DNA of 64,000 bases from JAJECS01 sp965243625 (GCA_965243625.1 CBDEVI010000002.1:124001-188000); one strand, 5' to 3'; counted from the stretch's first letter, positions 35,102-44,259 are shown. Made by a program: numbers and translations. Notes: generated from the letters alone by a model not told the origin.

Positions 35102-37207
35102 CTATTGAGAGTTCTGCTCGATAAAGCTGTGAGTCTCCTCAGCGTCGAGTGAGCGCGTCGTGTTGCCCACCCTAACGTAAAACTCCCGCCCTCTTTGGCC
35201 CGACATGAATGCCGGCTCAGCTGACCTTGAAGTGTCGACTACACAGACTAGCTTCTCACCTACAGTGTCAATCCTACTGACTACATAGGGGCTGTACTGG
35301 ATTCCTAGCCTGTCCACGACGAGCGAATTCAGTTGTTGGAGAAACTTGTCTTGCGATCCTCCGACGAGACTCAAGTCTCTTTCCAGCCCGAAGATTTGCC
35401 CACTGTCTTCGACTCCGATCAGCAGTGTGCCGCCTTCCGTGTTCATGAATGCCACTATAGTTTTGAGAACAGCATCCCTAAGGCCCTTATTCTGTCGCCC
35501 CGCTACGACATCCCACTGCAATGTGCTCTTGAACTCGAGCCCTGTTCCCTCTCCCATGTCGACTAGCTCGGTCAATGGTCGGGAGTGCGACGGACCCTCT
35601 TCACTAGCAAGATTCTCAAGCATTTGGTTGACACCGGTAGCTAGTAGTTCCCTCCGGACGCGGAGAAAGTCCCGGTACCGTCTCAGCTTCCAAAGCTCAC
35701 TATCCATCGGAATGAACTGACTCTCGAGGGCCCCGGGGAACTTTGCTTCGACTTCCGGGAGGTACTCTTCCGGAATCCGGCTCCCAATACTCAAGTTCGT
35801 TGGACCACTCAGAAAGGCCCTATTCGCTATCGCGTTTACGAGCTTCCGATCGACATGGCTGTCCGGGCTAAAGCCGTTCTTGTAGAGCTCGCTTTGGGGG
35901 AAGATGTGGTGGCTGTGAATCCCGAAAGTGTCGTCCACTGGCGTAGTCAGCGATAAGCCATTGAACCAGTCGACAGCACGATTGGCCTTGACCAACGCGA
36001 GGCTCATTCGATAGAGCGGGTGTGCGGCGCCGCGTCCCTCAAAGTCGTCGGGCAACACCTCCAAGCGGCCGCGCTGATCTACGATCTGGTTCAACAGGGA
36101 CTCCCACGGTGTATCTTCCCTGTTCACGACAGTGACATCGTGCTCCAGACGCGTGTTGGTCTGGCTTGTGTATCTCTGATGTACCAGCGCCAGGTACAGC
36201 CAGTGCAATGCCCGCCGAAGGGAAGACTCCGACTGAAACTTGCAGTCGTGTAGGGTCAGGAATCGGACGATTGGGATCAGTGGGTTTGTTGAGCTCATTT
36301 CCCGAGTCGAATGAATGTAGGCTCGGCCGGGGAGTACATGGGTGAGATATGCCAGTATTTTGGATAGCTTTGACCATCCATCCTCTAGGCGGCTTCGCTC
36401 CACCGAATGAATGTGTTCAAAGAGGGCGTGACCAGTGACAGTACACACCAATGCTCGTGTCATGAAGGTCAAGTCGTATTCGAATCTCTGTTGCTGCAAT
36501 TCATCCATTCTGGCCTTCAGGGTCCTTCTGGCCTGAGACCACCTGCCGGTTATGTGAGTGAGGGCAAGTTCAGCTTCGGTCAGTTGAGTTCCCTGGCTAT
36601 TGAGCCTGTCGAAAACGTCAATCGCGTCGTCGAGAGAGGCTTCGTCAGGTACTACCTGGACTGGTAGATCGGCGTCCCGAATGCTGCGGAGCTTGCTCAG
36701 ATGGAATTCATAAAGCTTCGCCTGTTGAAATGCCGACTCATCCTCGCCTACTGTTTCTTGGGCAACCCGAAACACATCCACCGTGTCTCCATCAAAGCAG
36801 TCGACCACTCGAACCCAGCGGGGGTTGTCTCTCATTCGAACCGGCTGAAAGTATTGGAAGTCTCCGTCGGACAAATTATAGAACAGGTCCCTAATGTCGT
36901 TGGTAATATCCCGGCTAAGGTAGTACGGTGGAATTTCGCCCGAAATTAGCAAATAGAGCGTCGTCAGTCGTTGCTGTCCGTCCAGAATCACTTGGACGGT
37001 GCCAAGGCGTTCCGGCATCGTGTCGACGTTCTTGAGCTCTGGAGGTTCTCCGGTTTTCCAAAACAGGAGGCCCCCGACCGGGTATTTGCGAGTCAACGAA
37101 ACTAGAAGTTGCTTGGCCTGTTCCCTTGACCACACATACTCACGCTGAAACTCGGGCAGGACGAGATTCTGGTTTCTTATGTCGGAGACAGCTTCGTTGA
37201 TTTTCAT
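35102..37207 (-). CDS. DUF262/HNH (GmrSD-like) protein fused to an AlbA_2 (Schlafen-type) domain
   Basis: A 701-residue three-part protein. The N-terminal DUF262 domain has LPEFQREYVW (16-25) and DGQQRLTTL (near 75). A helical middle includes FDRLNSQGTQLTEAEL. A DUF1524-type HNH nuclease has HSHHIFPQSEL (near 430) and ANRAFLSGPTNLS. A C-terminal AlbA_2 domain has EFKSTLQWD (near 555) and FMNTEGGTLLIGVED. DUF262 and DUF1524 form GmrSD-like modification-dependent restriction enzymes, and AlbA_2 domains bind nucleic acid. The gene is visibly poorer in G+C than its neighbours and lies 14 bp behind dxs, so it was probably acquired. Phage defence is inferred. Confidence 0.85.
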   Translation of the reverse strand: MKINEAVSDIRNQNLVLPEFQREYVWSREQAKQLLVSLTRKYPVGGLLFWKTGEPPELKNVDTMPERLGTVQVILDGQQRLTTLYLLISGEIPPYYLSRDITNDIRDLFYNLSDGDFQYFQPVRMRDNPRWVRVVDCFDGDTVDVFRVAQETVGEDESAFQQAKLYEFHLSKLRSIRDADLPVQVVPDEASLDDAIDVFDRLNSQGTQLTEAELALTHITGRWSQARRTLKARMDELQQQRFEYDLTFMTRALVCTVTGHALFEHIHSVERSRLEDGWSKLSKILAYLTHVLPGRAYIHSTREMSSTNPLIPIVRFLTLHDCKFQSESSLRRALHWLYLALVHQRYTSQTNTRLEHDVTVVNREDTPWESLLNQIVDQRGRLEVLPDDFEGRGAAHPLYRMSLALVKANRAVDWFNGLSLTTPVDDTFGIHSHHIFPQSELYKNGFSPDSHVDRKLVNAIANRAFLSGPTNLSIGSRIPEEYLPEVEAKFPGALESQFIPMDSELWKLRRYRDFLRVRRELLATGVNQMLENLASEEGPSHSRPLTELVDMGEGTGLEFKSTLQWDVVAGRQNKGLRDAVLKTIVAFMNTEGGTLLIGVEDSGQIFGLERDLSLVGGSQDKFLQQLNSLVVDRLGIQYSPYVVSRIDTVGEKLVCVVDTSRSAEPAFMSGQRGREFYVRVGNTTRSLDAEETHSFIEQNSQ

Positions 37208-37221
37208 CGCCCGAGGATGTC

Positions 37222-39108
37222 CTAAGAGGCGGTGGTGCGCCCCTCGACCGTCAACGGCCAGTCGGCCGCCGTCGATTCCTCGCTGGTGTGCTGATCTACC
37301 AGCCCACGCGCCGCGTCCACGATGCCGTCGACGCTCAGCCCGTGCGCCGCGCGCAAGCTGTCCGCCGGCCCGTGATCGAGAAACTGGTCCGGGAGGCCCA
37401 GGCGGCTCACGGTGATATCGCGCCGGCCGTGGTCGGCCAGGAGCTCGAGCACGGAGCTGCCGAAGCCGCCCATGCGGTTGTGGTCCTCGATCGTCACCAC
37501 GCGTCCCGTCCGCTCAGCCACCTGCACGATCAGCTCCGTGTCAAGCGGCTTGACGAAGCGCGGGTTGACAACCGCGGCGTGAATGCCGTGGTCGGCTGCC
37601 AGGACTTCAGCAGCTTGCATCGCCGGATGCACGGCCCACCCAATCGGCAGCAGGGCGACGGAACCGCCTTCGCGGAGCACTTCGCCGCGACCGATGGGCA
37701 TCTGTCGCAGCGGCTCGTCGCAGGGCACCCCGCGGCCCGCGCCGCGCGAATACCGAATCGCGAACGGCCGATCCGAGGCAATGGCGGTTGCGAGCAGGTG
37801 CCGCAGCTCGTTTTCGTCCTTGGGCGCCGCGACCACGAGGTTGGGAATGGCTCGCAGATAGGCCAGGTCGAGCACGCCGTGATGCGTGCGGCCGTCGTCA
37901 CCCACAACGCCGGCGCGATCGACGCCCAGCACGATCGGCAGCTCCTGGATCGCAATGTCGTGCACGATCTGGTCGAACCCACGCTGGAGGAAGGTCGAGT
38001 AGATGCACACCACCGGACGCAGACCCTGGGTGGCCAGCCCGGCGGCCAGCGCCAGGGCGTGGCTTTCGGCAATGCCCACGTCGTGCACGCGTCCGGGCAG
38101 CGCCTGCTGCAGGTCCGCCAGCGCGGTGCCTTCCAGCATGGCCGCGCTCACCGCGACGATTCGCGAGTCGTCGCGCGCCAGCTCGGCCAGGGTTTGCGCC
38201 AGAACCTTGCTATAGCTCGGCGCGGCGGTGGCTCCCACCGCCTGAGCCGTCCCCGGCTGATGCAGCGTCACTGGATCGCTCACCGCGGCGGGGAGACCGC
38301 GGCCCTTCTGCGTGAAGACATGCACGGCGACCGGTCGACGGAGCGCCTTGGCCGCCTGCAGCGCCTCTTCCAGGGAACGAAGGTCATGACCGTCGACGGG
38401 ACCCTGGTAGGCGAAGCCGAACGCCCCAAAGAACTCCTGGGCCGAGCCCGAAGGTGAGGTGGGCGCGGTTTCGCGCTGGGACGGGGTGAAGCGGCTGTCC
38501 GGAGCGGGCGGCGTCCAGTCGTAGTGCCGACCCTGGCCCAGGTTGCGGCCGAGCGCCCCGACATTGGGCGAGATCGACATTCCGTTGTCGTTCAGAATAA
38601 GCACCAGCGGCAACCCGAGATCGCCCGCATGGTTCAGCGCCTCGAAGACTACGCCGGAGGTAAAGGCCCCGTCCCCGATCACTGTGACGACCGAGGCGTC
38701 GTCGCCGTGGACGCGGCTGGCGAGGGCGACGCCCGCGCCGGCCGATACGCCCGTGCCGGCGTGCCCGGCGCCGATGACGTCGTGCGGGCTCTCCTCGCGT
38801 GCGGCAAATCCCGACAACCCGCCCGGTTGACGCAAGCTCTTGAAGTCGTCGGCGCGTCCCGTTACGAGCTTGTGCGCGTAGGCTTGGTTGCTCGTGTCCC
38901 AGATAATTGGGTCCCGCGGGCTTTCGAAGACCCGGTGCAGGGCCAGCGTCAGCTCCACCACACCGAGATTCGAGGCGAGATGGCCGCCGTTGGCCTGAAC
39001 TGTGTCGATGATCTCGGCGCGAATCTCGTCGGCCAGCGCCGCCAGCTCCTCGGCGGCAAGCTGGCGAAGGTCGGCCGGCTCACGAACGCGATCGAGAATT
39101 CGGTTCAC
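37222..39108 (-). CDS. dxs: 1-deoxy-D-xylulose-5-phosphate synthase
   Basis: A 628-residue thiamine-diphosphate enzyme with a GTG start. Signature blocks are GGHLASNLGVVELTLAL (41-57), the ThDP motif GDGAFTSGVVFEALNHAG with NDNGMSISPNVGAL, and DVGIAESHALALAAGLA followed by YSTFLQRGFDQIVHD and DRAGVVGDDGRTHHG. It joins pyruvate and glyceraldehyde 3-phosphate in the first step of the MEP isoprenoid route. Two usual residues differ: WDVGHQ is WDTSNQ (Asn74 in place of His) and AEQHA is AESHA. It is divergent from a 2-hydroxyacid dehydrogenase gene, with 47 bp between the starts. Confidence 0.92.
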   Translation of the reverse strand: MNRILDRVREPADLRQLAAEELAALADEIRAEIIDTVQANGGHLASNLGVVELTLALHRVFESPRDPIIWDTSNQAYAHKLVTGRADDFKSLRQPGGLSGFAAREESPHDVIGAGHAGTGVSAGAGVALASRVHGDDASVVTVIGDGAFTSGVVFEALNHAGDLGLPLVLILNDNGMSISPNVGALGRNLGQGRHYDWTPPAPDSRFTPSQRETAPTSPSGSAQEFFGAFGFAYQGPVDGHDLRSLEEALQAAKALRRPVAVHVFTQKGRGLPAAVSDPVTLHQPGTAQAVGATAAPSYSKVLAQTLAELARDDSRIVAVSAAMLEGTALADLQQALPGRVHDVGIAESHALALAAGLATQGLRPVVCIYSTFLQRGFDQIVHDIAIQELPIVLGVDRAGVVGDDGRTHHGVLDLAYLRAIPNLVVAAPKDENELRHLLATAIASDRPFAIRYSRGAGRGVPCDEPLRQMPIGRGEVLREGGSVALLPIGWAVHPAMQAAEVLAADHGIHAAVVNPRFVKPLDTELIVQVAERTGRVVTIEDHNRMGGFGSSVLELLADHGRRDITVSRLGLPDQFLDHGPADSLRAAHGLSVDGIVDAARGLVDQHTSEESTAADWPLTVEGRTTAS

Positions 39109-39155
39109 AATGCCCCCTTGGCCAGCATCGGCCAGTTCCCGATGGTGCCTGCTTT

Positions 39156-40175
39156 ATGACCAACGCGCAAAGCCAGCCCAGCCGCCGCCCGCGGGTGCTC
39201 AGCTTGGTCGAGTTGGCCGGGCCCGCGGTGGATCGCCTGCGGCGCGTCGCGGACCTCACGTCGCGTCCATGGACCGAGACCCAGGAGCTGGTCGATCCGC
39301 TCGAGCTTGCGGCGGAGATCGAAGAGCACGGCTATGGCGCCCTGTTCATCGAGGCGGACTTCCTATTCGAGGAAACGATTGTCAGCGCACCGACGTTGCG
39401 GTTCGTGGGAATCTGCCGCGTGGACCACGGCCACGTGGACCTCGACGCGGCCGCGGCCGCCGGCGTGGTGGTGGCCAACACGCCCGGCCGTAACTCGCAG
39501 GCGGTCGCCGAGCTCACGCTGACGCTCATGCTCAATCTGGTGCGCCCGGTGATCGACGCCTCTCGATTCGTCGCGGAAGGCGCCTGGGCCGATCCCACCG
39601 CCGGATACACCGGCTTTCGCGGCACGGAGCTCGGCGGGCAGACCGTGGGCATCATCGGCCTGGGCGCCATCGGGCGGCGCACGGCCGCCTTGCTGCGACC
39701 GTTCGGCTGCCGGATTCTGGCCAGCGACCCGGCAGTTACCGCCGAGGAGATGCAAGCGCTCGGCTGCACCGCCGTGTCGCTCGACGAGCTGCTCGCCGCC
39801 TCAACCCTGGTCGCGGTGCACTGTCCCGCGCTGCCCCAAACTCAGGGCCTCATCGATGCGGATGCCCTGGCCAGGCTGCCGGCCGGGGCGCGTCTGGTCG
39901 CCACGACCGGCGAGGGCGTGGTGGACACCGAAGCGCTGGCCGCCGCTCTCGAGGACGGCCGGCTCGCCGGCGCCGCTCTTGACGTGTTCGAGACGCATCC
40001 GCTGCCTCCCGAGCACCCCCTGCTCTCGGCGCCGAACGTGATCCTCGTGCCGCACATTGGCGGCGCCACCGACGACACGGTCACGCGGCACACGGACATG
40101 ATCGTGGACGACTACCTGCGCTTCCTGGCCGGTGAGCCGCTCCTCAATCCGGTTCCGCCAAGCGTGACTTCATGA
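39156..40175 (+). CDS. D-2-hydroxyacid dehydrogenase-like protein lacking the catalytic Arg
   Basis: A 339-residue protein of the D-2-hydroxyacid dehydrogenase family. The NAD site is VGIIGLGAIGRRTA, the acid Glu is in VFETHPLPPEHPL and the His is in LVPHIGGATDD. The usual N-T-x-R-G segment reads VATTGEGVVDTEAL, so the substrate-binding Arg is replaced by Gly; the DNA is unambiguous there. It may act on an unusual substrate or be regulatory. Its stop overlaps the start of the FGGY kinase by 4 bp, so it begins the sugar-acid operon. Confidence 0.85.
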   Translation: MTNAQSQPSRRPRVLSLVELAGPAVDRLRRVADLTSRPWTETQELVDPLELAAEIEEHGYGALFIEADFLFEETIVSAPTLRFVGICRVDHGHVDLDAAAAAGVVVANTPGRNSQAVAELTLTLMLNLVRPVIDASRFVAEGAWADPTAGYTGFRGTELGGQTVGIIGLGAIGRRTAALLRPFGCRILASDPAVTAEEMQALGCTAVSLDELLAASTLVAVHCPALPQTQGLIDADALARLPAGARLVATTGEGVVDTEALAAALEDGRLAGAALDVFETHPLPPEHPLLSAPNVILVPHIGGATDDTVTRHTDMIVDDYLRFLAGEPLLNPVPPSVTS

Positions 40176-41635
40176 ACAGTGGGGCCGCCTATCTCGGCGT
40201 CGACATCGGCTCGTCGGGAACGCGCGTGGTGGCGCTGGATGCGAAGGGTCAAGTCCGCGCCGTCGCCGAGCGAAAGCGTAGGCGCAGGCCCATGGTCATC
40301 GCCGATCTCGAGCGACCCCTTGACGCCGAGCGCATCTGGTCCGAGATCGCGGCGTGCGTGTCCGAGGTGGCTGCGCAATGCGCCAGCGTCCGGTCGCTCG
40401 GGGTGTGCGCCATGCGCCAGACCCTCGTCGTGTTGGACGGCGAGGACGCGGTGCTCTTCGCCTCGGGCAACGACGATCTGCGAGCGTCGCTCCACGGCGC
40501 CGCCGTCGACGCCGCCCATGGGAATGTCCTCATGCGCGAGGCGGGCCGTGCCCTGGCCGCGATCTCCTGGCCCGGCAAGCTGGCTTGGGTCGAGGCCGAG
40601 GCACCGGACATCGCGGCGCGCGCCCGAGCGATGACCACGCTCGAGGGCTGGATCGTGGGGCGCCTCACCGGCGCTGATTCGATCGGATCGGTGAGCGCCG
40701 CCGAAACCGGCGCTCGTTCGGTACCCGAGCAGCGCTGGCTGGACTCGATACTCCCCGATTGGACCCACTCGCTGCTCCCGCCGGTCGCGGGTGTCGCCGC
40801 CGCGTCCCAAATGTCCGCCACGCAGGCCGAGACGCTCGGGCTGGCCCGGGGACTGCCGGTCGCGATGGGCGTACCCGACACGCACGCGGCCGAGCTGGGC
40901 TCGCGGACGGTGGGATTCGCCGACGGCGACTGCGTGACCGCCGGGTGGAGCCTCACGACCGTGCGACCGCAAGCGGCATGGGATGCCGAGGCTCCCGTTT
41001 GGCGCGGTCTGCGCATCGGCGGCGGCTACCTCGCCGAGAGCAACGCCGGCGACCTGGCCAGCGGCTATGCCTGGCTGAGCCAGGGCGGCGACGGCGAGCT
41101 GACCGACCTGGCGAACCCGACCGACTCCGCGGCCGAGCGCGGAATCTTCGCTGCAACTGGCGCTCGCGTCATGGACGCGGCGGCCGCGGGTCTCGGGGCC
41201 GCCGGGGTGGTTTCACCCATGCCCTTCGCCGAAGCCGTGCCGACGCGCGAAATGCTGGCCACCGCGGTGCTGGAGGACATGGCCTTTGCCGTGCGGGGAA
41301 ATCGCGAGCGTCTGCCGCCGCCGATCGTGGATGACGCGCCCGTTCGATTGACCGGCGGATTCGCCGCCGCTCCAGCCGCGGGCCCCATCCTGGCGAACGT
41401 GCTCGGTGCGCCGGTGGCGGCCTACCCCGGGATTCCGGTGACGGCCATCGGCGCCGCGATCTGTGGAGCGGCCGCGGCCGGCGACTACACGCTCGACGAG
41501 GCCGCGGCGCAGCTGGCGCCGGCGCCCCAGTTCCACCAGCCGGACCCCTCGGCCGCACGGGCGTACGATGGACACTACGCGTGCTGGGTGGACCTGAGAG
41601 CCCGGCTGGAGGCCTTTGTGCAAGAGACGCTATGA
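40172..41635 (+). CDS. FGGY-family carbohydrate kinase
   Basis: A 487-residue kinase of the xylulokinase/gluconokinase type. The phosphate-1 motif is GVDIGSSGTRVVALD at the N-terminus, the catalytic Asp lies in GVPDTHAAELG, and RLTGGFAAAPAAGPILANVLGAPV is the C-terminal ATP-binding block. It phosphorylates a sugar, polyol or sugar acid. Overlapping ATGA junctions join it to the dehydrogenase before and the class II aldolase after, which suggests that the kinase product is the aldolase substrate. The specific sugar is unknown. Confidence 0.92.
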   Translation: MNSGAAYLGVDIGSSGTRVVALDAKGQVRAVAERKRRRRPMVIADLERPLDAERIWSEIAACVSEVAAQCASVRSLGVCAMRQTLVVLDGEDAVLFASGNDDLRASLHGAAVDAAHGNVLMREAGRALAAISWPGKLAWVEAEAPDIAARARAMTTLEGWIVGRLTGADSIGSVSAAETGARSVPEQRWLDSILPDWTHSLLPPVAGVAAASQMSATQAETLGLARGLPVAMGVPDTHAAELGSRTVGFADGDCVTAGWSLTTVRPQAAWDAEAPVWRGLRIGGGYLAESNAGDLASGYAWLSQGGDGELTDLANPTDSAAERGIFAATGARVMDAAAAGLGAAGVVSPMPFAEAVPTREMLATAVLEDMAFAVRGNRERLPPPIVDDAPVRLTGGFAAAPAAGPILANVLGAPVAAYPGIPVTAIGAAICGAAAAGDYTLDEAAAQLAPAPQFHQPDPSAARAYDGHYACWVDLRARLEAFVQETL

Positions 41636-42297
41636 ATTCCGCCGCAGCGCGGGCCGCGGTGCTCGAGGCCAGGCAGGCCATGTACCGCGAGGGTTTGGTC
41701 GTGGGCACGGCGGGCAACGTCAGCATCCGCGCCGACGGCCACACCGACGCCATGCACATCACGCCCAGCCGCATGCCGTCCGACGAGACGACGGTCGACG
41801 ACATCGTGACGGTGACCTTCGACGGCGATCCCATCGAGGGCGACCGCATCCCGTCGGTCGAGTGCCTCATGCACGGGGCCGTCTATCGGGCCCGGGAGGA
41901 CGTGCGCGCGGTGGTCCACGCGCACCCCGTCTTCGCCAGCGTGCTGGCCGTGCGCCACGAGGAGATTCCGCCCATCCTCGACGAGCAGGTCGTGTACGTC
42001 GGCGGTGAGGTCGCGGTCAGCGACTACGCGCCGTCCGCCACCGAGGAGTTGGCGGAAGCGACCGTGGCTGCCCTGGGTCCGCGCATGGCCGTGCTGCTGG
42101 CGAATCACGGCACCCTGGCGGTGGGGTCCGATCCCGAGCATGCGCTCGAGGTCACCAGACTGGTCGAGCGTCTGGCCCAGATTTGGTACTTCGCCGGCGC
42201 CCGACCGGGGAGCCGGCTATTGCCGGACGACGTGGCGGCTGCCGAACGCGATATCTTTCACATGCAACGACAGGTCGAGATCGATCAATGGCGCTGA
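41632..42297 (+). CDS. Class II aldolase/adducin family protein
   Basis: A 221-residue protein. I start it at the ATG at 41632 (MNSAAARAAVLEARQ), which overlaps the kinase stop as ATGA; the longer frame from 41581 runs inside the kinase. Zinc ligands are the two His in VVHAHPVFA and the His in LLANHGTLAVG. The N-terminal VVGTAGNVSIR holds the substrate-phosphate loop, and CLMHGAVYRAR is also typical. Members are fuculose- or ribulose-phosphate aldolases and epimerases. It overlaps the next gene by 10 bp. Confidence 0.92.
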   Translation: MNSAAARAAVLEARQAMYREGLVVGTAGNVSIRADGHTDAMHITPSRMPSDETTVDDIVTVTFDGDPIEGDRIPSVECLMHGAVYRAREDVRAVVHAHPVFASVLAVRHEEIPPILDEQVVYVGGEVAVSDYAPSATEELAEATVAALGPRMAVLLANHGTLAVGSDPEHALEVTRLVERLAQIWYFAGARPGSRLLPDDVAAAERDIFHMQRQVEIDQWR

Positions 42298-42656
42298 AGG
42301 TTCCGGGTTTTCTTCTGCGACGGCTCTACGTGAAGGGCAGCATGCGCGCCACGGACGACGGGTTCGCGCTGAACCTCTGCAATACGCTGGGGTCGGGCTA
42401 TGCGCGGCGGTTGCTGCCGGTGGCGGTTAACGGCGTCGAAGTCGATCTGGCGGACTGCTTCTTCGAGGTCGACGGCGTCCAGCACGGCTTTGCCGAAGTC
42501 ACGCCGGAATCGCCCTTCGGCCTGGTGATGAACAAGACGTCGACGCTGGTCGTCCGCGGCGTCGACCTGCCCCAGGGCCCGGTCACGCTGCGTCTCGGCT
42601 TCGAGGTGCAGGGACTTGGGGACCTTTCCTTCGAGATCACGGACGAGGCCGCCTAG
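42288..42656 (+). CDS. DUF6379-like protein (C-glycoside deglycosidase beta-subunit type)
   Basis: A 122-residue protein starting at ATG 42288, which lies inside the aldolase gene's last codons. The pattern FLLRRLYVKGSMRATDDGF, then NGVEVDLADCFFEVDG, SPFGLVMNKTSTLVVRGVDLP and LGFEVQGLGDLSFEITD fits, from memory, the small beta-sandwich family that includes the beta subunit of bacterial C-glycoside deglycosidases. Those enzymes need an alpha subunit of the xylose isomerase type. None is encoded in this operon, though TIM-barrel isomerases lie at 44386-45249 and 995-1993. The operon setting supports a role in sugar or glycoside breakdown. Confidence 0.65.
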   Translation: MALKVPGFLLRRLYVKGSMRATDDGFALNLCNTLGSGYARRLLPVAVNGVEVDLADCFFEVDGVQHGFAEVTPESPFGLVMNKTSTLVVRGVDLPQGPVTLRLGFEVQGLGDLSFEITDEAA

Positions 42657-42697
42657 CCAGCAGCGCGCCGCCATGAGCGGCGCGCGCCCGCACTAGC

Positions 42698-43681
42698 ATG
42701 CGCTGCTTCGTCACCGGTGCCACGGGGCAGCTCGGCAGCGCGCTCGTCCGGGAGTTGGCCGCCGGCGGCCACCAAGTCACGGCGCTGGTGCTACCGGGCG
42801 ACCCATGGGCGGCGCCGGCGTTCGAGGGCCTCGACGTCAGCCAAGCGACGGGCGACGTGCGGGACCCGGCGTCGTACCCGGATGAGACCTTCGACTGGGT
42901 GTTCCACCTGGCCGCCAACCAGTCGTTTCGCCGGCGCGATCACCGGCTCCAGTGGGAAATCAACGTCGAAGGCGTGGCGCACCTGCTCACTTGGCTGGCG
43001 GCGCACCCGCCGAGGCGCTTGGTGCACGTCAGCTCGCTCGCCGCGGTGGGGCTCGCGGACCGGCTCGAAACGCCGATGGACGAGATGACTCCGTTTGATG
43101 CAGCGGAGCACGGGCTGTTGTACGCCCTGTCCAAGCAGGCAGGAGAACGGCTGGTGCTCGATGCGGCGTCGCGGGGACTCTCTGCCGTGGTGGCCAATCC
43201 GGGCACGGTGCTCGGCCCGTGGGACCGCAGCGGCCATGCCTGGCGCATGCTGCGGCCGCTGGTGCGCGGCTGGGTCCGCGCCGTGCCGCCCGGGGGCAAC
43301 AGCCTGGTCGACGCGCGCGACGTGGCGCGCGGCCTCGTGGCCATGGCCGCCGGCGCCCGGGCTGGTCGACGCTACCTGCTCACCGGTCACAACCTCACCT
43401 ACCGACACCTCGCGAAGCGGGCGGGACGCATCGCTGGCAACACCGGGCCGATCGTCACCCTGCCGCGTTGGTTTCTTACGGTGCTCAGCGTCACGGTCGA
43501 GCCGCTCGCGGACCTTGTTGGCATCGCTCCGCCAATCGCCCACGATGAAGCCGTCACCGGGGCGCGTTACCTGTACTTCAATGCCAGCAAGGCCCATCGG
43601 GAACTGGGCTTCCGGGCGCGGCCGCTCGACGACACGCTGCTCGACACCCTTGAGTGGTACGCCGCCGCCGGACTCACTTAG
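42698..43681 (+). CDS. NAD-dependent epimerase/dehydratase (dihydroflavonol reductase-like SDR)
   Basis: A 327-residue extended SDR. The NAD loop is CFVTGATGQLGSALVREL at the N-terminus, the catalytic Tyr and Lys are in YALSKQAGERLV (near residue 142), and the Ser lies in VHVSSLAAVG. Such proteins reduce or epimerise sugars, flavonoid-like compounds or steroids. It follows the DUF6379-like gene after 41 bp and is the last gene of the plus-strand run. The substrate is unknown. Confidence 0.9.
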   Translation: MRCFVTGATGQLGSALVRELAAGGHQVTALVLPGDPWAAPAFEGLDVSQATGDVRDPASYPDETFDWVFHLAANQSFRRRDHRLQWEINVEGVAHLLTWLAAHPPRRLVHVSSLAAVGLADRLETPMDEMTPFDAAEHGLLYALSKQAGERLVLDAASRGLSAVVANPGTVLGPWDRSGHAWRMLRPLVRGWVRAVPPGGNSLVDARDVARGLVAMAAGARAGRRYLLTGHNLTYRHLAKRAGRIAGNTGPIVTLPRWFLTVLSVTVEPLADLVGIAPPIAHDEAVTGARYLYFNASKAHRELGFRARPLDDTLLDTLEWYAAAGLT

Positions 43682-43708
43682 TCCCGAGGCGCTTCGGCAG
43701 GGTCTGCT

Positions 43709-43741
43709 CCCTCTCCTACCGGGAGAGGGTCGGGGTGAGGG
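43709..43741. repeat. Palindromic repeat, family C
   Basis: CCCTCTCC-tacc-GGGAGAGGG followed by tCGGGGTGAGGGG, matching the pair at 19617-19833. It is followed by a second hairpin made of GGGGCGCCCC-type sequence near 43780-43800. Confidence 0.75.
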
Positions 43742-43807
43742 GTCCGGACGGCGCCGACTCTCGGGTCCGCCTCCGGTAGGGGCGCCCCTCGTGGGCGCCC
43801 GCTCGAC

Positions 43808-44191
43808 TCACCCGGCCGGATCGTCCAAAAAGACCGTCTGCCGCGCCTCGCTGGAAAACGCCACCAGCAGCGTCGCCGTGTCCTCGCCGACGTTTATCGC
43901 CCGGTGCCGCACGCCCTGAGGCACATGCAACAACGATCCCGCGGATAGCGTGACCGTCTGCGAGCCGAGCGTGTGCTCGATCGTGCCCTCCGCCACGAAC
44001 ACCAGCTCGTGGCAGTTGGGGTGATAGTGCGCCGGATTCGACGAGCCGGGCTCGAACTGGGCGCGCCCAAACGTCATTCCGCTGCCGGGCGTCAAATCCC
44101 CGTCCGCCAGCCACTCCAGCGACACGCCCGGCACGTAGTCGCGCCGGCCGCGCCCCACCGTCACCACGCGCGGTTCTTCCGCCTCGCTCAT
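43808..44191 (-). CDS. Small cupin-domain protein
   Basis: A 127-residue single-cupin protein. Motif 1 is read in NPAHYHPNCHELVFVAEGTIEHTLG (His-x-His and Glu) and motif 2 in GSLLHVPQGVRHRAINVG. The fold binds a metal and serves dioxygenases, isomerases or sensor proteins; the small size gives no further clue. It lies between repeat elements and runs opposite to the isomerase gene that follows. Confidence 0.88.
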   Translation of the reverse strand: MSEAEEPRVVTVGRGRRDYVPGVSLEWLADGDLTPGSGMTFGRAQFEPGSSNPAHYHPNCHELVFVAEGTIEHTLGSQTVTLSAGSLLHVPQGVRHRAINVGEDTATLLVAFSSEARQTVFLDDPAG

Positions 44192-44259
44192 CGACTCCGC
44201 CTCCCGCGTCCCGGAATGTTTCTGCGCCGCGCCAGCCTACGCTACTCGGCGCGCCTTCC

